DNA of 64,000 nt from Buttiauxella sp. B2 (lineage in GTDB: Bacteria; Pseudomonadota; Gammaproteobacteria; Enterobacterales; Enterobacteriaceae). The position numbers were made by a program, and so were the translations under genes. Below, one piece after another: positions 18,945-31,208 of the stretch (its first letter is position 1; every line of letters begins with the position of its first letter). Below the pieces are notes generated by a model, which was not told the origin of the DNA, did not search any database, and saw only the letters and a program-made list of their open reading frames with translations. Location of the stretch: positions 173,866 to 237,865 of the forward strand of contig NZ_VEXQ01000006.1 of assembly GCF_006376615.1 (NCBI RefSeq), in the 5' to 3' direction.

Positions 18945-20599
18945 CAAGGGATCATCCAGGTTAAGACGTAAGCCTGTAGCGTGGTGATAACCCCCACCAT
19001 ACAGGTGAAAATCAGGCTGTGTTTTACGGTAAAGCGGAACAGGTCGGACTCTTTGCCCACCAGGCCAACGGCTGCACAGGCGATGGCGATAGACTGCGGC
19101 GAAATCATCTTACCGGTAACACCACCCGTGGTGTTTGCGGCAACCAACAGTAGATCTGACACACCAATTTGTTGTGCTGTTGTCGCCTGCAATGCAGCGA
19201 ACAAGGCATTTGACGACGTATCAGAACCGGTCAGGAACACGCCCAACCAACCGAGGAATGGCGAGAAGAAGGTAAAGGCATGTCCGGTGTGCGCCAGTGC
19301 CAGAGCAAGCGTTGCCGAAAGGCCAGAATAGTTGGAGATAAACGCGAACGCTAACACCATACCGATGGAGTAAATCGGCAGCGCCAGTTCCCTGAGCGTT
19401 TCACCGAATGTCTCGATAGCCGCTTTTGGCTTCATGCGCAGATAAACAATGGAAATCAGCGCGGCAACCAAAATCGCGGTACCGGTTGCGGAGAACCAAT
19501 CAAATTTGTAGACCGCAGCGTAAGCCATGCTCTGAGCCACCACAGGCGGCATTTTGGCGACCATTTTGTCGAGGAACGGCACAGAGAAGTTAAATACCCA
19601 GTCAGCCATTGCGCCACCAGGAGCAAATAGCGCTTTAAACGGCGGGATACTCCACAGCGTGACGGTGGCGGTCAGGAAGATAAACGGCATCCAGGCGCGA
19701 ACCACCTGGCCCATGGTGTAATTTTTGCGAGCCAGCGTTTGGTCGGTAACAGACGCACCGATATCGCCAAAGCGGAAGATGCGAACCGGCTTCCAAACGC
19801 GCAGGAAAGCGGTCAAACAAACCAGCGAAACCAGCGAAGAAATAATATCCGGCAGTTCCGGGCCTAAATAGTTTGAGCTGAGAAACTGCGCGATGGCAAA
19901 TGATCCACCCGCTACCATCACGGCAGGCCACGTCTCTTTAATGCCACGCCAGCCATCCATAATCGCCATAATCCAGAACAGCACGATGATCGTCAGGAAT
20001 GGCAACTGGCGGCCAACCATCTGACCAATTTCAAAACTGTCCAGTCCGGTCACCTGGCCTGCAACAATAATCGGAATACCCATCGCCCCGAACGCGACGG
20101 GCGCTGTGTTTACAATCAGGCACAAACCGGCAGCATATAGCGGGTTAAACCCGAGACCAACCAGCAATGCGGCGGTAATGGCTACTGGCGCACCAAATCC
20201 TGCCGCACCTTCAAGGAATGCCCCGAAAGAGAAACCGACAATCAGCATTTGCAGGCGCTGGTCTGGTGTAATGGAAAGAATCGAGGAACGAATAATGTCG
20301 AACTGCCCCGTTTTCACCGAGATTTTATAGACGAAAACGGCGGCGATAATAATCCACGCAATGGGCCACAATCCGTAGAAGAAGCCGTACACCACTGACG
20401 ACAATGCACGGTCAACTGGCATGCGGTAGAAAAATAGTGCAACGAGTAATGCCAAACCCACGGTGATGGTTGCGGCTGTGTAACCCTTCATGCGCAGTTT
20501 AATCAGTGCGAAGAAGAAGAAAATAATCGGTATAGCGGCGATAAGGCTTGATAGCCAGATGTTACCAGCGGGGTCGTAGACTTGTTGCCAGGCTTGCAT
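18944..20599 (-). CDS. lldP: LldP, L-lactate permease
   Basis: Lactate:proton symporter of the LctP family. It has 551 residues, the same as E. coli, with about 12-14 membrane segments. Conserved stretches include [60 protein letters not shown] and [20 protein letters not shown]. It is first in lldPRD. The start [19 protein letters not shown] aligns with the family, and GGAGAG lies eight bases upstream. Confidence 0.96.
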   Translation of the reverse strand: MQAWQQVYDPAGNIWLSSLIAAIPIIFFFFALIKLRMKGYTAATITVGLALLVALFFYRMPVDRALSSVVYGFFYGLWPIAWIIIAAVFVYKISVKTGQFDIIRSSILSITPDQRLQMLIVGFSFGAFLEGAAGFGAPVAITAALLVGLGFNPLYAAGLCLIVNTAPVAFGAMGIPIIVAGQVTGLDSFEIGQMVGRQLPFLTIIVLFWIMAIMDGWRGIKETWPAVMVAGGSFAIAQFLSSNYLGPELPDIISSLVSLVCLTAFLRVWKPVRIFRFGDIGASVTDQTLARKNYTMGQVVRAWMPFIFLTATVTLWSIPPFKALFAPGGAMADWVFNFSVPFLDKMVAKMPPVVAQSMAYAAVYKFDWFSATGTAILVAALISIVYLRMKPKAAIETFGETLRELALPIYSIGMVLAFAFISNYSGLSATLALALAHTGHAFTFFSPFLGWLGVFLTGSDTSSNALFAALQATTAQQIGVSDLLLVAANTTGGVTGKMISPQSIAIACAAVGLVGKESDLFRFTVKHSLIFTCMVGVITTLQAYVLTWMIP

Positions 20600-20642
20600 G
20601 CAAGACTCTCCAGAACGTGATGTGCTTATTATTTTTCGCTTT

Positions 20643-20657
20643 ATTGGTCAGACCAAT
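20643..20657. promoter_or_regulatory. LldR operator, proximal
   Basis: ATTGGTCAGACCAAT is a perfect palindrome with the TGGTnnnACCA core of LldR sites, 44 bases upstream of the lldP start. The second site lies 124 bp further, centre to centre, so looping repression as described in E. coli is likely. Confidence 0.88.
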
Positions 20658-20766
20658 CTGGCGATATAGGGTAAACAATGCGTAATGGTTAATCTTTTGT
20701 TAATTAATGGCAATTGCTGTGTTGTTTAATTGTCATTATTCGTAAATGAGTCACGTTTTTTTCTGA

Positions 20767-20781
20767 ATTGGTAGGACCAAT
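20767..20781. promoter_or_regulatory. LldR operator, distal
   Basis: ATTGGTAGGACCAAT has the same format as the proximal operator. Together they bracket the lldP promoter region. Confidence 0.88.
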
Positions 20782-20815
20782 ATTTGAAGCGCAGGGGGAG
20801 TGGGGCTTTGGGGTT

Positions 20816-20840
20816 ACCCTCTCTTTTTACAGAGAGGGGT
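20816..20840. repeat. CCCTCTCC-type intergenic hairpin, copy 2
   Basis: ACCCTCTCT, loop TTTTAC, AGAGAGGGGT (one bulged G), followed by GAGAGC, directly after the alcohol dehydrogenase stop on the reverse strand. It may serve as a terminator for that gene. Confidence 0.65.
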
Positions 20841-20848
20841 GAGAGCAA

Positions 20849-21904
20849 TCAGGCTTTCAGTGTCGCCATATCAATCACAAAACGATACTTCACATCGCTT
20901 TTCAGCATTCGTTCATAGGCTTCGTTGATATCCGCCATATTGATCATTTCGATATCAGAAACGATGCCGTGTTCACCGCAAAAATCCAGCATCTCCTGGG
21001 TTTCTTTGATGCCACCAATACAGGAACCGGCAATCGAACGACGGCCAAGAAGCAATGGCAAGGTACTGACTGGCGGCTCAATTTTACCAAGCAAGCCGAC
21101 GTACACTAATGTCCCGTCCAATGTCAGCGTAGGCATATAAGGATTGATATCGTGGTTGTAAGGTACGGTGTCGATAATCAGGTCGAACTGATTCGTCACA
21201 GAGGCCATTTGCCCATCATCAGTAGAAAGTACAATGTGATGTGCACCCAAACGACGGGCGTCGGCTTCTTTGCTGGCAGAACGTGTGAACAGCGTAACTT
21301 CTGCTCCCATTGCGTTAGCTAATTTCAGTGCCATATGGCCTAAACCACCCAACCCGATAACGGCCACTTTGCTGCCTTTGCCCACATTCCAGTGGCGCAG
21401 CGGTGACCAGGTGGTGATACCTGCACACAGCAGCGGGGCCGCACCTTTCAGATCCATACCGTCAGGCATTTTCAGCACAAAATCTTCAGAGGCGATAATG
21501 GCTTGTGAATAGCCACCGTATGTTGGCAAATGATCGTGGCGATCGACGCCGTTGTAAGTCTGGACGTTGCCTTCTTCGCAATACTGCTCTAGCCCTTCTT
21601 TACATGGATGACAGGTACGACAGGAATCCACCATGCAACCAATTCCGGCGTAGTCACCAGGTTTGAATTTCGTAACATCGCTACCCACGGAGGCCACGCG
21701 ACCGACAACTTCGTGTCCTGGCACCAGCGGATAACTACTGAATCCCCAGTCGTTGCGTGCCTGGTGAAGATCTGAGTGGCACACGCCGCAATACATCACT
21801 TCAATCACCACATCATCAGGGCGCGGTGAGCGTCGCATAAATTCGTATGGCGCAAGGGGAACCTGTGCGGATTGAGCCGCATATCCGAGCACTTTCATCG
21901 TCAT
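20849..21904 (-). CDS. Zinc-dependent NAD(P) alcohol dehydrogenase (YahK-like)
   Basis: Medium-chain zinc alcohol/aldehyde dehydrogenase of the cinnamyl-alcohol/YahK group, 351 residues. The catalytic zinc region is MYCGVCHSDLHQARNDW and VPGHEVVGRV. The structural zinc cysteines are in CMVDSCRTCHPCKEGLEQYC. The cofactor motif is VIGLGGLGHMALKLANAMGA. I start at the ATG at 21904 (MTMKVLGYA), seven bases after GGAG; a longer frame to 21997 has no good ribosome site and overlaps the cupin gene. It probably reduces aldehydes. It is co-directional with the cupin gene and divergent from a LysR regulator, a common aldehyde/stress arrangement. Confidence 0.88.
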   Translation of the reverse strand: MTMKVLGYAAQSAQVPLAPYEFMRRSPRPDDVVIEVMYCGVCHSDLHQARNDWGFSSYPLVPGHEVVGRVASVGSDVTKFKPGDYAGIGCMVDSCRTCHPCKEGLEQYCEEGNVQTYNGVDRHDHLPTYGGYSQAIIASEDFVLKMPDGMDLKGAAPLLCAGITTWSPLRHWNVGKGSKVAVIGLGGLGHMALKLANAMGAEVTLFTRSASKEADARRLGAHHIVLSTDDGQMASVTNQFDLIIDTVPYNHDINPYMPTLTLDGTLVYVGLLGKIEPPVSTLPLLLGRRSIAGSCIGGIKETQEMLDFCGEHGIVSDIEMINMADINEAYERMLKSDVKYRFVIDMATLKA

Positions 21905-21926
21905 GTTTGTTCTCCGGATTGAGATG

Positions 21927-22334
21927 CTATTTTTTGTATTGATCGTCGCTGACGTGTTCCATCCACTCAACAGGGATGCCGTTAAGTGATTCAGCAATCG
22001 CGATATGCGTCATAGCGTTGTCAGGCGTTGCACCATGCCAGTGCTTCACACCCTCAGGGATCCAGACGATATCGCCTTGATTAATAGTACGGATTTCAGC
22101 CCCCCATTCCTGTAACCAACCGTGGCCATGCGTAACGATCAGCGTTTGGCCAAGCGGATGGGTATGCCATGCGGTACGTGCGCCGGGTTCAAATGTGACG
22201 GTTGCGCCACCAGTACGTGCAGGAGGCGTGGTCTGGAAAGGTGCATCAATACGGACTCTGCCTGTGAAGTAGCTTTCCGGACCTGATTGAGAAGGTTGTG
22301 AGCCTGCCTGGACAATTTTCATTTTTTCTTCCAC
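21927..22334 (-). CDS. Cupin-domain protein
   Basis: Small single-domain cupin of 135 residues from a GTG start with GGAGG upstream; an ATG four codons later (22322) is the alternative. The metal-binding cupin motifs are [19 protein letters not shown] and [20 protein letters not shown]. Relatives are annotated as cupin or mandelonitrile-lyase-like proteins; I cannot name the reaction. It precedes the alcohol dehydrogenase with a 22-base gap and probably shares its transcript. The promoter region is shared with the LysR gene. Confidence 0.82.
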   Translation of the reverse strand: MEEKMKIVQAGSQPSQSGPESYFTGRVRIDAPFQTTPPARTGGATVTFEPGARTAWHTHPLGQTLIVTHGHGWLQEWGAEIRTINQGDIVWIPEGVKHWHGATPDNAMTHIAIAESLNGIPVEWMEHVSDDQYKK

Positions 22335-22385
22335 TTTTTCCTCCGTTCGGCATTTGCAGCCGGGTTTGTAAGTGCAACCAACACC

Positions 22386-22400
22386 CCTGCAACTTGCAGG
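22386..22400. promoter_or_regulatory. Palindrome in the cupin/LysR promoter region
   Basis: CCTGCAACTTGCAGG is a perfect 7+1+7 palindrome between the divergent cupin and LysR genes. It is a candidate site for that LysR regulator. Confidence 0.45.
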
Positions 22401-22575
22401 ATGACGGGTTTAAATGGACAACATCGACTTTGAAGTATAGGAAACGTGTCCTGGCTTGCCGTGTTATCGGAAAACAAACTGTATCGCTAATGGCATCAGG
22501 TAATTAGTCCGCTAAATGCGAAAGGAGCTATGAGCTGAACTCATGAATCTGCATATACTCAGTGTCTGTTAATGA

Positions 22576-23490
<915 letters not shown>

Positions 23491-23571
23491 TTCGTATTCA
23501 TAAACGCAACTTATAAGCTTATCCAGAGTGAGTGTCTAACGTGTTTCTTAGCGATGTTTTGTCTATTTCAT

Positions 23572-24690
23572 TCATTTTGTTGCCCACATTTCGCAATGTT
23601 CGCGCATCAATTCGGTCAGGAGGCCACCATTCGCGACAAACTCACGAATGCGTCGTGTATCACTGTCGTTATTACGCACGTAACCCTCGATGGCTTCTAA
23701 AGCTGATGTGGCGCGAAGTTGTGCGGCATAAGGCGCGAGAGTATCAAGCAGCGGTAGAATATCTTCTGCAAGTGTTCGTTGTTCACTGGTACGCACATCG
23801 GTCAGAACCCCATCCAAACCAAAGCGGCAAGCCTGAAAACGGTTAAAGCGATACAGCAAATAGTCTTCTGAACGCGGTACAAATGGACGTTCGCTAAGCA
23901 GCCAGTGGGCCAGAGCCTGAATAAACCCGGCAATATTTACTGCACGATACAGAGTCAACGGCGTATCCATGACGCGTACTTCAATGGTGCCAAATTTCGG
24001 GCTTGGACGAATATCCCAGTGCAGGTCTTTCATTGACTGGACGATGCTGCTGGACTCAAGGCGTTGATACATCCATTTAAACTCTTGCCAGTCACCGACA
24101 AAAGGGGCAGGGCCGTTGTCCGGAAACGCTGAGAAGATATTCAGGCGTGACGAGGCATAAGTGGTATCCGAACCCTGTATATAGGGCGAGGATGCCGAGA
24201 GCGCGATGACATGCGGAACGAAGCGCGATAAGCCATGCAGTAAATAGATAGCATCTTCTTCGTTTTCACACCCAACATGCACATGTTGGCCAAATACTGT
24301 TGCTTGTTTCATTAAATAGCCATACAGCTCAAGCGTCTGATTATATCGTTCGCTCTGGCAAACTTCCTGACGCTGCCATTTTTGAAACGGATGCGTCCCG
24401 CCACCACAAATGGCCAGATGATGTTTGCTAGCCGCTTGCAGAACGTGTTGGCGTAAATGGGCAAGTTGTGAATTAGCCTGCGCGATGTCGATACAGACGC
24501 CGGTTGCGATTTCCAGCATGCTTTCAGTGATGTCATGTTTGACTTCACCTTCGGTCACAGCACCTTTCAGTGAGTCAATCAGCAGCGATGAATCCTGGCT
24601 AAGATCGTTGGCTGGCGGATTGATTATCTGCAATTCCAGCTCAATACCGAGGGTGTAGGGATCAGAATGAACAAAATCGCTTAAAGGCAT
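23572..24690 (-). CDS. ybdK: YbdK, glutamate-cysteine ligase-like carboxylate-amine ligase
   Basis: GCS2-family carboxylate-amine ligase with weak gamma-glutamyl-cysteine ligase activity in E. coli. It has 372 residues from the ATG at 24690 ([20 protein letters not shown]), matching the E. coli length. An in-frame ATG at 24714 would add eight. Family motifs are [51 protein letters not shown] and [14 protein letters not shown]. It is divergent from ybdG. Confidence 0.95.
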   Translation of the reverse strand: MPLSDFVHSDPYTLGIELELQIINPPANDLSQDSSLLIDSLKGAVTEGEVKHDITESMLEIATGVCIDIAQANSQLAHLRQHVLQAASKHHLAICGGGTHPFQKWQRQEVCQSERYNQTLELYGYLMKQATVFGQHVHVGCENEEDAIYLLHGLSRFVPHVIALSASSPYIQGSDTTYASSRLNIFSAFPDNGPAPFVGDWQEFKWMYQRLESSSIVQSMKDLHWDIRPSPKFGTIEVRVMDTPLTLYRAVNIAGFIQALAHWLLSERPFVPRSEDYLLYRFNRFQACRFGLDGVLTDVRTSEQRTLAEDILPLLDTLAPYAAQLRATSALEAIEGYVRNNDSDTRRIREFVANGGLLTELMREHCEMWATK

Positions 24691-24914
24691 ACTGAAATCT
24701 CGCTGTTTTAACATTCTTAAATTTAGTATAGCCAGACGTTGAAAAATCTCTCGCGCTTTAAATTTTTATCTATTTATTATCCCTAAGAATTATCCACTAC
24801 ATCATGAATGCAATGAAAATATTGTAAGGAATATTCAAGGAATTAAAATTGACATTGCAGTTGCAGATGGAATCACGAGCCATCATGATATGCCCTGGTG
24901 AGGAAGGAGTAATT

Positions 24915-26162
24915 ATGAAAGAATTGAGTTTGTTTTTGAGCCGCTTTGGCGTTGTTCTTGACCCGACAACTTCAATATTAATGGTTTTGGGTATTATATT
25001 TATATTTTCTCTGGTCGTGCATTTTATTCTGCACAGAATAGTGCTGCGAGCCTTTGAGAAACGTGCTAATTCCAGTCAGCATCTGTGGTTGCAAATCATC
25101 ACAGAAAACAAATTGTTCCACAGGGTTGCGTTCACCCTGCAAGGCGTTATCGTTAATATTCAGGCAGTTCTGTGGTTGCAGAAGGGCAGTGATGTCAGCA
25201 CGATATTGATCACCTGTGCACAGTTGTGGATTATGCTTTATGCTTTGCTGTCGTTATTTTCTTTGCTGGATGTTATTTATAACATCTCGCAAAAATTCAC
25301 CCTCGCGTCGAATATTCCCCTAAAAGGGATATTCCAGGGTGTAAAGTTAATTAGCTCAATTGTCATTGGTATCATGATCGTCTCAAGAATTATTGGCCAA
25401 TCGCCTGCCATTCTTATCAGCGGTTTAGGTGCGATGGCAGCGGTGCTGATGTTGGTCTTTAAAGACCCCATTCTTGGATTGGTAGCGGGTATTCAGCTTT
25501 CGGCAAACCGCATGTTAAAGCTGGGTGACTGGCTGGAAATGTCTAAATTTGGTGCTGATGGTGCGGTAACTGATATTGGCCTGACGACAGTGAAAGTACG
25601 TAACTGGGATAATACCATTACCACTATTCCAACCTACGCGCTGGTTTCAGATGCTTTTAAAAATTGGAGCGGCATGTCGCAGTCTGGCGGTCGCCGTATT
25701 AAGCGCAGTATTAATATTGATACCACCAGTATTCATTTCCTTTCAGCCGAGGAAATAGAGCGTTTGCAGAAGGCTAAGTTATTGAAACCTTATATGGACG
25801 TGCGCAGTAAAGAAATTGAAGAGTATAATCGCACGTATAATAGCGAGAGTGTTTCAGTTCTTAATGGGCGTAGCATGACTAACGTCGGCACATTTCGTGT
25901 TTACCTGAATGAATATTTGCAAAACCATCCGCGTATTCGCAAAGACATGACGCTGATGGTTCGCCAGTTAGCGCCAGGTGCAGAAGGTTTACCGATTGAG
26001 ATTTATGCCTTTACCAATACCGTAGCGTGGCTGGAATATGAAGCCATTCAGGCTGATATCTTTGAGCATATATTTGCTGTGGTTGATGAGTTTGGCCTGC
26101 GTATTCATCAGGCACCTACCGGCAACGACATTCGTTCTATAGCGGCAATACTCAATCGCTAA
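24915..26162 (+). CDS. ybdG: YbdG, MscS-family mechanosensitive channel
   Basis: Miniconductance mechanosensitive channel of the MscS family. From the ATG at 24915 ([11 protein letters not shown]), preceded by AAGGAG, it has 415 residues, the E. coli length; an upstream in-frame start at 24849 is not supported. Five hydrophobic segments occupy the first 200 residues. The pore helix and beta domain are visible as [20 protein letters not shown] and [20 protein letters not shown]. The C-terminus ends [19 protein letters not shown] hairpin terminator separates it from convergent ybdJ. Confidence 0.95.
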   Translation: MKELSLFLSRFGVVLDPTTSILMVLGIIFIFSLVVHFILHRIVLRAFEKRANSSQHLWLQIITENKLFHRVAFTLQGVIVNIQAVLWLQKGSDVSTILITCAQLWIMLYALLSLFSLLDVIYNISQKFTLASNIPLKGIFQGVKLISSIVIGIMIVSRIIGQSPAILISGLGAMAAVLMLVFKDPILGLVAGIQLSANRMLKLGDWLEMSKFGADGAVTDIGLTTVKVRNWDNTITTIPTYALVSDAFKNWSGMSQSGGRRIKRSINIDTTSIHFLSAEEIERLQKAKLLKPYMDVRSKEIEEYNRTYNSESVSVLNGRSMTNVGTFRVYLNEYLQNHPRIRKDMTLMVRQLAPGAEGLPIEIYAFTNTVAWLEYEAIQADIFEHIFAVVDEFGLRIHQAPTGNDIRSIAAILNR

Positions 26163-26170
26163 TCCCATCA

Positions 26171-26195
26171 TTCAGGCGGTTAATTACCGCCTGAA
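26171..26195. terminator. Bidirectional hairpin between ybdG and ybdJ
   Basis: TTCAGGCGGT, loop TAATT, ACCGCCTGAA: a perfect 10-bp stem nine bases after the ybdG stop and between convergent genes. Confidence 0.7.
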
Positions 26196-26203
26196 ACCTC
26201 TCT

Positions 26204-26458
26204 CTATGCATCCCTCTCAATTGAAAACCAACGTTTCCAGATAAAGCGAATCACGAAGTATTCGATGGCACCCAGCCCCAGAAACCACAGGCAGAAAATG
26301 ATGGTGTATAGCTGGTTAATATCCAGCAAATGGAACATCGCGATCAGTTTTTGTGCCAGTTCGATGGTCAGCGCTGGGGCTGGCAGCAGCAGGCAGGAAA
26401 AGAAGGCTAGCAGCAAGATACCGCCAGCACTCATCAGGGTTTCCAAAGGGTGTTTCAT
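26204..26458 (-). CDS. ybdJ: YbdJ, small inner-membrane protein (DUF1158)
   Basis: Small membrane protein of 84 residues (E. coli about 82) with two hydrophobic helices (LMSAGGILLLAFFSCLLLPA and YTIIFCLWFLGLGAIEYFVI) and a basic C-terminus. It begins MKHPLETL as in E. coli. Function unknown. It lies downstream of fdnI on the same strand but behind a terminator, so it is probably separate. Confidence 0.9.
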   Translation of the reverse strand: MKHPLETLMSAGGILLLAFFSCLLLPAPALTIELAQKLIAMFHLLDINQLYTIIFCLWFLGLGAIEYFVIRFIWKRWFSIERDA

Positions 26459-26522
26459 GTCATTGTTACGCCGGAGTTAAAAAACTAAAGGCATTGTCCG
26501 GGAAAATAACCGTTGATTCAAA

Positions 26523-26547
26523 TCCCCGGCGATAAATTCGCCGGGGA
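26523..26547 (-). terminator. fdnGHI terminator hairpin
   Basis: TCCCCGGCGA, loop TAAAT, TCGCCGGGGA: a perfect 10-bp stem seven bases beyond the fdnI stop on the reverse strand. The tail is only partly T-rich. Confidence 0.7.
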
Positions 26548-26553
26548 GAACGA

Positions 26554-27210
26554 TTACAACCCTTCAGTGCTTTCTTTCTTCGCTTCCCTGGCAACAATGG
26601 CGCGATACCAGCGCGGATGGTGTTTCTGCGCCCAGCGGCGGCTGACTTTGCCGACAATCATCCCTTTTATCGACCCTTTCACCCAGAACGCCATGTACAT
26701 ATGAATCAGGATGGCGTGGATCAAAATGATGGCAACAGTCGCGTGGATAAGCAGGCTGTAGCGCACAAGTTTGATTGAAAAGTACGGTGCAAAATAAGGC
26801 CGCCAGATAATCACGCCGGTCACCAGTAGCACGAAAATCATGCTCATAATGGTCCAGAACATCATCTTCTGCCCCGCGTTATATTTGCCAACGTCCGCCA
26901 CTTTATGTTCGTTACCCTTCAGCACTTCAACAATGTTTTTAATCCACGGCCAATCCTGCTTTTCCGGGATATTGTGATGCACGAAACGTACAAACATAAA
27001 CATCAGCGCCACGAAAATCAGCACGCCGAAGAACGGGTGCAAAATGCGCCCCATCTGCGGTGTGCCGAACGTTTCTGTCAGCCATTGCAGCGTAGGAAAG
27101 AACAGCGCGATGCCTGAGAGGGATACAAGGAAGAAACACATCACCACCGTCCAGTGGCAGGCGCGGTCGATAAACTTCGTCCTGACAATGGATTTGCTCT
27201 GCTTAATCAT
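26554..27210 (-). CDS. fdnI: FdnI, formate dehydrogenase-N cytochrome b subunit
   Basis: Membrane cytochrome b556 subunit that takes electrons from FdnH to menaquinone on the cytoplasmic side. It has 218 residues (E. coli 217). Four membrane helices are visible, with haem histidines in [31 protein letters not shown] and [20 protein letters not shown]. The sequence is much closer to FdnI than to FdoI. I start at the ATG at 27210, which overlaps the fdnH stop by eight bases; a longer frame to 27252 lies inside fdnH. Confidence 0.94.
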   Translation of the reverse strand: MIKQSKSIVRTKFIDRACHWTVVMCFFLVSLSGIALFFPTLQWLTETFGTPQMGRILHPFFGVLIFVALMFMFVRFVHHNIPEKQDWPWIKNIVEVLKGNEHKVADVGKYNAGQKMMFWTIMSMIFVLLVTGVIIWRPYFAPYFSIKLVRYSLLIHATVAIILIHAILIHMYMAFWVKGSIKGMIVGKVSRRWAQKHHPRWYRAIVAREAKKESTEGL

Positions 27211-28087
27211 GATGTTCTTCCTCGTCTTCATCCACCTCTTCGTTAGGCCCAATACCGATGTAATGGAAAATCAGCCCGGCAAACGTGGCGATGAAACCTG
27301 CTGCCGATAACGGTTTGAGGATCCCTTTCCATAGGTTGATTGGTGTATCAATTTTCGGGTCTTTTGGCAGATTGTTGTACAGCTCCGGTTGGTTGGCATG
27401 ATGCAGTACATACATTACATGCGTACCACCAACCGCTTGTGGATTGTAGAGTCCTGCGTGTTCGTAACCGCGTTTTTGCAGTTTCGCCACACGTTCGTCA
27501 GCCACATCCAACATCTCTTTCTTGGTGCCAAAATGAATGGCCCCCGTCGGGCAGGTTTTCACGCAGGCAGGCTCCTGGCCAATGCTTACGCGATCGACGC
27601 ACAGCGTGCATTTGTAGACGCGGTTATCGTCTTTATTCAGGCGCGGAATATTGAACGGGCAACCGGCGATGCAATACCCGCAGCCAATACAATGTTCCGA
27701 CTGAAAATCGACGATACCGTTGGCATACTGGATGATGGCACCGGCAGATGGGCACGCCTTCAGGCAACCCGGATCTTCACAGTGCATGCAGCCATCCTTG
27801 CGGATAAGCCACTCCAGCTTGCCGTTTTGCGTGGTTTCGCTAAAGCGCATTAACGTCCAGGATTTAGCGCTCAAATCGGCGGGGTTATCGTAAACCCCCA
27901 CGCAATGACCCACTTCATCGCGGATGTCGTTCCACTCCGAGCACGCCACCTGGCAGGCTTTGCAGCCAATACAGCTTGTGACGTCAATGAGCTTTGCGAC
28001 TTCTTCCTTGAAGTCACGAGCTTGCGGCGGCGGTGTGAAACTGTTAGTTGCCGAACGCTTGATAATATCCTGAGATTGCATGGACAT
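27203..28087 (-). CDS. fdnH: FdnH, formate dehydrogenase-N iron-sulphur subunit
   Basis: Four-[4Fe-4S] electron-transfer subunit, 294 residues as in E. coli. Ferredoxin cysteine motifs are [58 protein letters not shown] and [22 protein letters not shown]-terminal single membrane helix ([20 protein letters not shown]) anchors it on the periplasmic face. It lies 11 bases after fdnG. Confidence 0.96.
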   Translation of the reverse strand: MSMQSQDIIKRSATNSFTPPPQARDFKEEVAKLIDVTSCIGCKACQVACSEWNDIRDEVGHCVGVYDNPADLSAKSWTLMRFSETTQNGKLEWLIRKDGCMHCEDPGCLKACPSAGAIIQYANGIVDFQSEHCIGCGYCIAGCPFNIPRLNKDDNRVYKCTLCVDRVSIGQEPACVKTCPTGAIHFGTKKEMLDVADERVAKLQKRGYEHAGLYNPQAVGGTHVMYVLHHANQPELYNNLPKDPKIDTPINLWKGILKPLSAAGFIATFAGLIFHYIGIGPNEEVDEDEEEHHD

Positions 28088-28098
28088 GATTTCGCTCC

Positions 28099-31000
28099 TT
28101 ATGCCTTCTCAATGTTGACCAGAAACGCCTTGTACTCTGGCGTTTGCGAGTTAGCGTCACCGACTGATGGCGTCAGGGTATTGGCGAGATAGCCTTTACG
28201 CGCTGTGCCTTCAAAGCCCCAGTGCAGAGGGATACCCACGGTTTCCACTTCCTGCCCACCCGCATTGAGCGTTTGCAAACGCTGAGTCACCACCGCAACC
28301 GCACGAATAAAGCCACGCTTGCTGCTGACTTTTACATAGTCGCCATTGGCAATCCCTTTTACTCTCGCCAGTTTCTCGCTGATTTCTACAAACTGCTCAG
28401 GCTGTACGATGGCGTTAAGCCGCGAGTGCTTAGTCCAGGTATGGAAATGTTCGGTCAGGCGGTACGTAGTGCCGACATACGGGAACTGCTCGCGCTTGCC
28501 CATGCGTTTGGCATCGGCTTCGTACAGGCGTGCTGCCGGGTTCGAAACCACATTCGGGTGTAGCGGGTTGGTGCCAAGCGGCGTTTCAAACGGCTCGTAG
28601 TGTTCAGGGAACGGGCCTTCCGCCATTTTGTCGATGGCAAACAGTCGACCCAAGCCTTCCGGCTGCATGATAAACGGCCCGACGCCACTGCCAGGCGCGG
28701 CAGTGTTGTAGTCCGGAATATCGTTACCGACCCACTTCACACCGTTCCATTCGATAAGCATCCGTTTCGGATCCCACGGTTTACCTTGCGGATCGGCAGA
28801 TGCGCGGTTGTAAATAATGCGGCGGTTAAGCGGCCACGCCCAGGCCCAACCCAGCGTATTGCCAAGGCCAGACGGATCGGCATTGTCGCGGTTTGCCATC
28901 TGATTGCCTTTCGCAGTCCAGCTACCGGCGTAAATCCAGCAGGCGGAAGCGGTAGAGCCGTCGTCACGTAAGAGTGCAAACGAATCCAGAAGCTGGCCTT
29001 TTTTCGCCAACAGATTACCGTGCTGATCATAGAGATCCTCCAGCGCGTAACCGTTGTTCTCTTTGGCGACTTCTTCGGACTCTGGATTGTCGGGCTGCTC
29101 ATAATGCCAGCCCATTTTCAGAAGCGGCTCGGCACCCTTACCGCCTTCAGTGCGGTACATCTCGCGTATGCGATGATAAATCCCGGCCAAAATTTCACCG
29201 TCAGTACGTGCGTGTCCTGGCGCGTCGGCCCCTTTCCAGTGCCACTGCAACCAGCGCCCAGAGTTGGCAATTGAACCGTCTTCTTCGGCAAAGCAAGTCG
29301 AAGGCAGACGGAATACTTCGGTCTGAATCTCAGCGGGATTAACGTCGTTCATCTCGCCGTGGTTCTGCCAGAAGTTCGACGTTTCAGTGACTAATGGATC
29401 GATAATCACCAGATATTTCAACTTACTGAGGCTCGCGACAATTTTGTTTTTATCCGGGAACGACGCCACCGGGTTAAAGCCCTGGCAGATATAACCGCTG
29501 ACTTTGTTGCGGTCCATCATGTCGAAGTACTTCAGCACGTCGTAGGACTGATCCCACTTCGGCAGCCAATCGAAGCCCCAGTTATTTTCTTTCTGTGCAT
29601 CATTGCCATAAAACGCTTTCATCAGGCTGACGAAGAACTTCGGGTAGTTACCCCAGTAGTTCACCTGATCTCGCAGCGTGGCTTTTGGCGTGTTGGCAGC
29701 AAGATAGGTTTCAAGCGTTGTATGTTTCTCCGACGGCAAAGTCAGATAACCAGGCAGGCTGGTGGAAAGCAGGCCGAGATCGGTTAAACCCTGAATATTG
29801 GAGTGCCCGCGCAATGCGTTCACGCCGCCACCCGCCATGCCCATATTGCCGAGCAGCAACTGGATCATCGCCATAGTACGGATGTTCTGCGCACCCACGG
29901 TGTGCTGTGTCCAACCCAACGCGTACAGGAATGTCGTGGTGCGATCGGCAGCACTTGTGGAAGCCAGCACTTCGCAGACTTTCAGGAAGTCGGCTTTCGG
30001 TGTACCGCAAATGTGTTCGACAACTTCTGGCGTATAGCGGGAAACGTGCTCTTTTAGCAAATTCCACACGCAACGCGGATCGGTCAGTGAATCATCGCGT
30101 TTCGCGTAGCCGTTTTCATCGAACTGATAGTTCCAGCTCGTTTTATCGTACTGGCGTTTATCTTCGTCATAGCCGCTAAACAAGCCGTCATTGAAGCTGA
30201 AATCGTCACGCACCAGCAGGCTGGCGTTGGTGTAATGCTTAACGTATTCAGCGTTGATTTTATTATTGGAAATCAGGTACAGCAGCACACCCGACAGGAA
30301 AGTAATGTCGGTGCCGGAACGAATCGGCGCATAAATATCCGCGACCGAAGCGGTGCGGGTAAAGCGCGGATCGACCACAATAAGCGTGGCATCGTTGTTG
30401 TTTTTGGCTTCCATCGCCCAGCGGAAACCCACCGGATGAGCTTCAGCGGCGTTACCGCCCATCACCATCACAACGTTTGCGTTTTTGATATCAACCCAGT
30501 GGTTGGTCATCGCACCGCGGCCAAATGTTGGAGCAAGACTTGCTACCGTTGGTCCGTGTCAGACGCGCGCCTGGTTATCTACTGCTAACATGCCCAGTGA
30601 GCGGACAAATTTTTGTGTCAGCATGCCGGTTTCGTTGCTGGCCGCCGACGCACATAACATGCCGGTGGAAAGCCAACGGTTGACCGTGACATTCTGCTCG
30701 TTCTTCTCAATGAAATTGGCATCGCGGTCGTCTTTCATCAGGCGAGCGATACGTGAAAAAGCATCTTCCCAACTGATGCGTTGCCATTTATCAGAACCTG
30801 GTGCGCGGTATTCTGGGTAACGCAGGCGGCTTTCGCTGTGGATGTAATCCAGCAGGCCCGCACCTTTCGGGCATAACGCGCCCCGGTTGACTGGATGATC
30901 CGGGTCACCTTCAATATGGAAAATGCTGGATTTGGCGTTTTTCGCACCATCGCCCAGGCTATACATCAATAATCCGCAACCTACAGAGCAGTATGTACAG

Positions 31001-31146
31001 GAATTGCGGGTTTCTTTAGCGCGCATTAGCTTGTAATTGCGCACCTCCGCGAGTGCCGCTTTGGGTGCAAATCCCAGAACTGCGGCGGTTGTCCCTGCCA
31101 TCCCGCCGGCACAGATTTTGAAAAATTTTCTGCGACTGACGTCCAT
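28099..31146 (-). CDS. fdnG: FdnG, selenocysteine formate dehydrogenase-N catalytic subunit
   Basis: Periplasmic molybdopterin subunit that oxidises formate to CO2 in nitrate respiration. Conventional ORF finding splits it at an in-frame TGA (30559-30561). This is codon 196, read as selenocysteine, in the context [18 protein letters not shown]. Read through, the protein has 1015 residues, the E. coli length. A twin-arginine signal ([15 protein letters not shown]) starts it. The [4Fe-4S] cysteines are in [14 protein letters not shown] and [13 protein letters not shown]. The start is the ATG at 31146, with GAGG upstream; an in-frame start at 31191 has no site. It heads fdnGHI. Confidence 0.96.
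30520..30561 (-). promoter_or_regulatory. Selenocysteine UGA codon and bacterial SECIS element
   Basis: On the reverse strand the TGA is followed by a hairpin (30547 to 30530) with stem GG(U)AGCA / UGCUCC and apical loop AGUC. This has the bulged U and GU-containing loop that SelB recognises in E. coli fdhF and fdnG. Spacing from the UGA (11 bases to the upper stem) also fits. Confidence 0.9.
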
Positions 31147-31208
31147 CGTAACCTCATTGTTATGACGTATGAATGGCCGCGAAAATACCAACAGTTGCTG
31201 ATGGGTTA

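Noticed and set aside
30511..30561. Reading fdnG as a pseudogene with a nonsense codon
   Set aside because: The TGA is at the family's selenocysteine position and is followed by a SECIS hairpin; the rest of the gene is intact.
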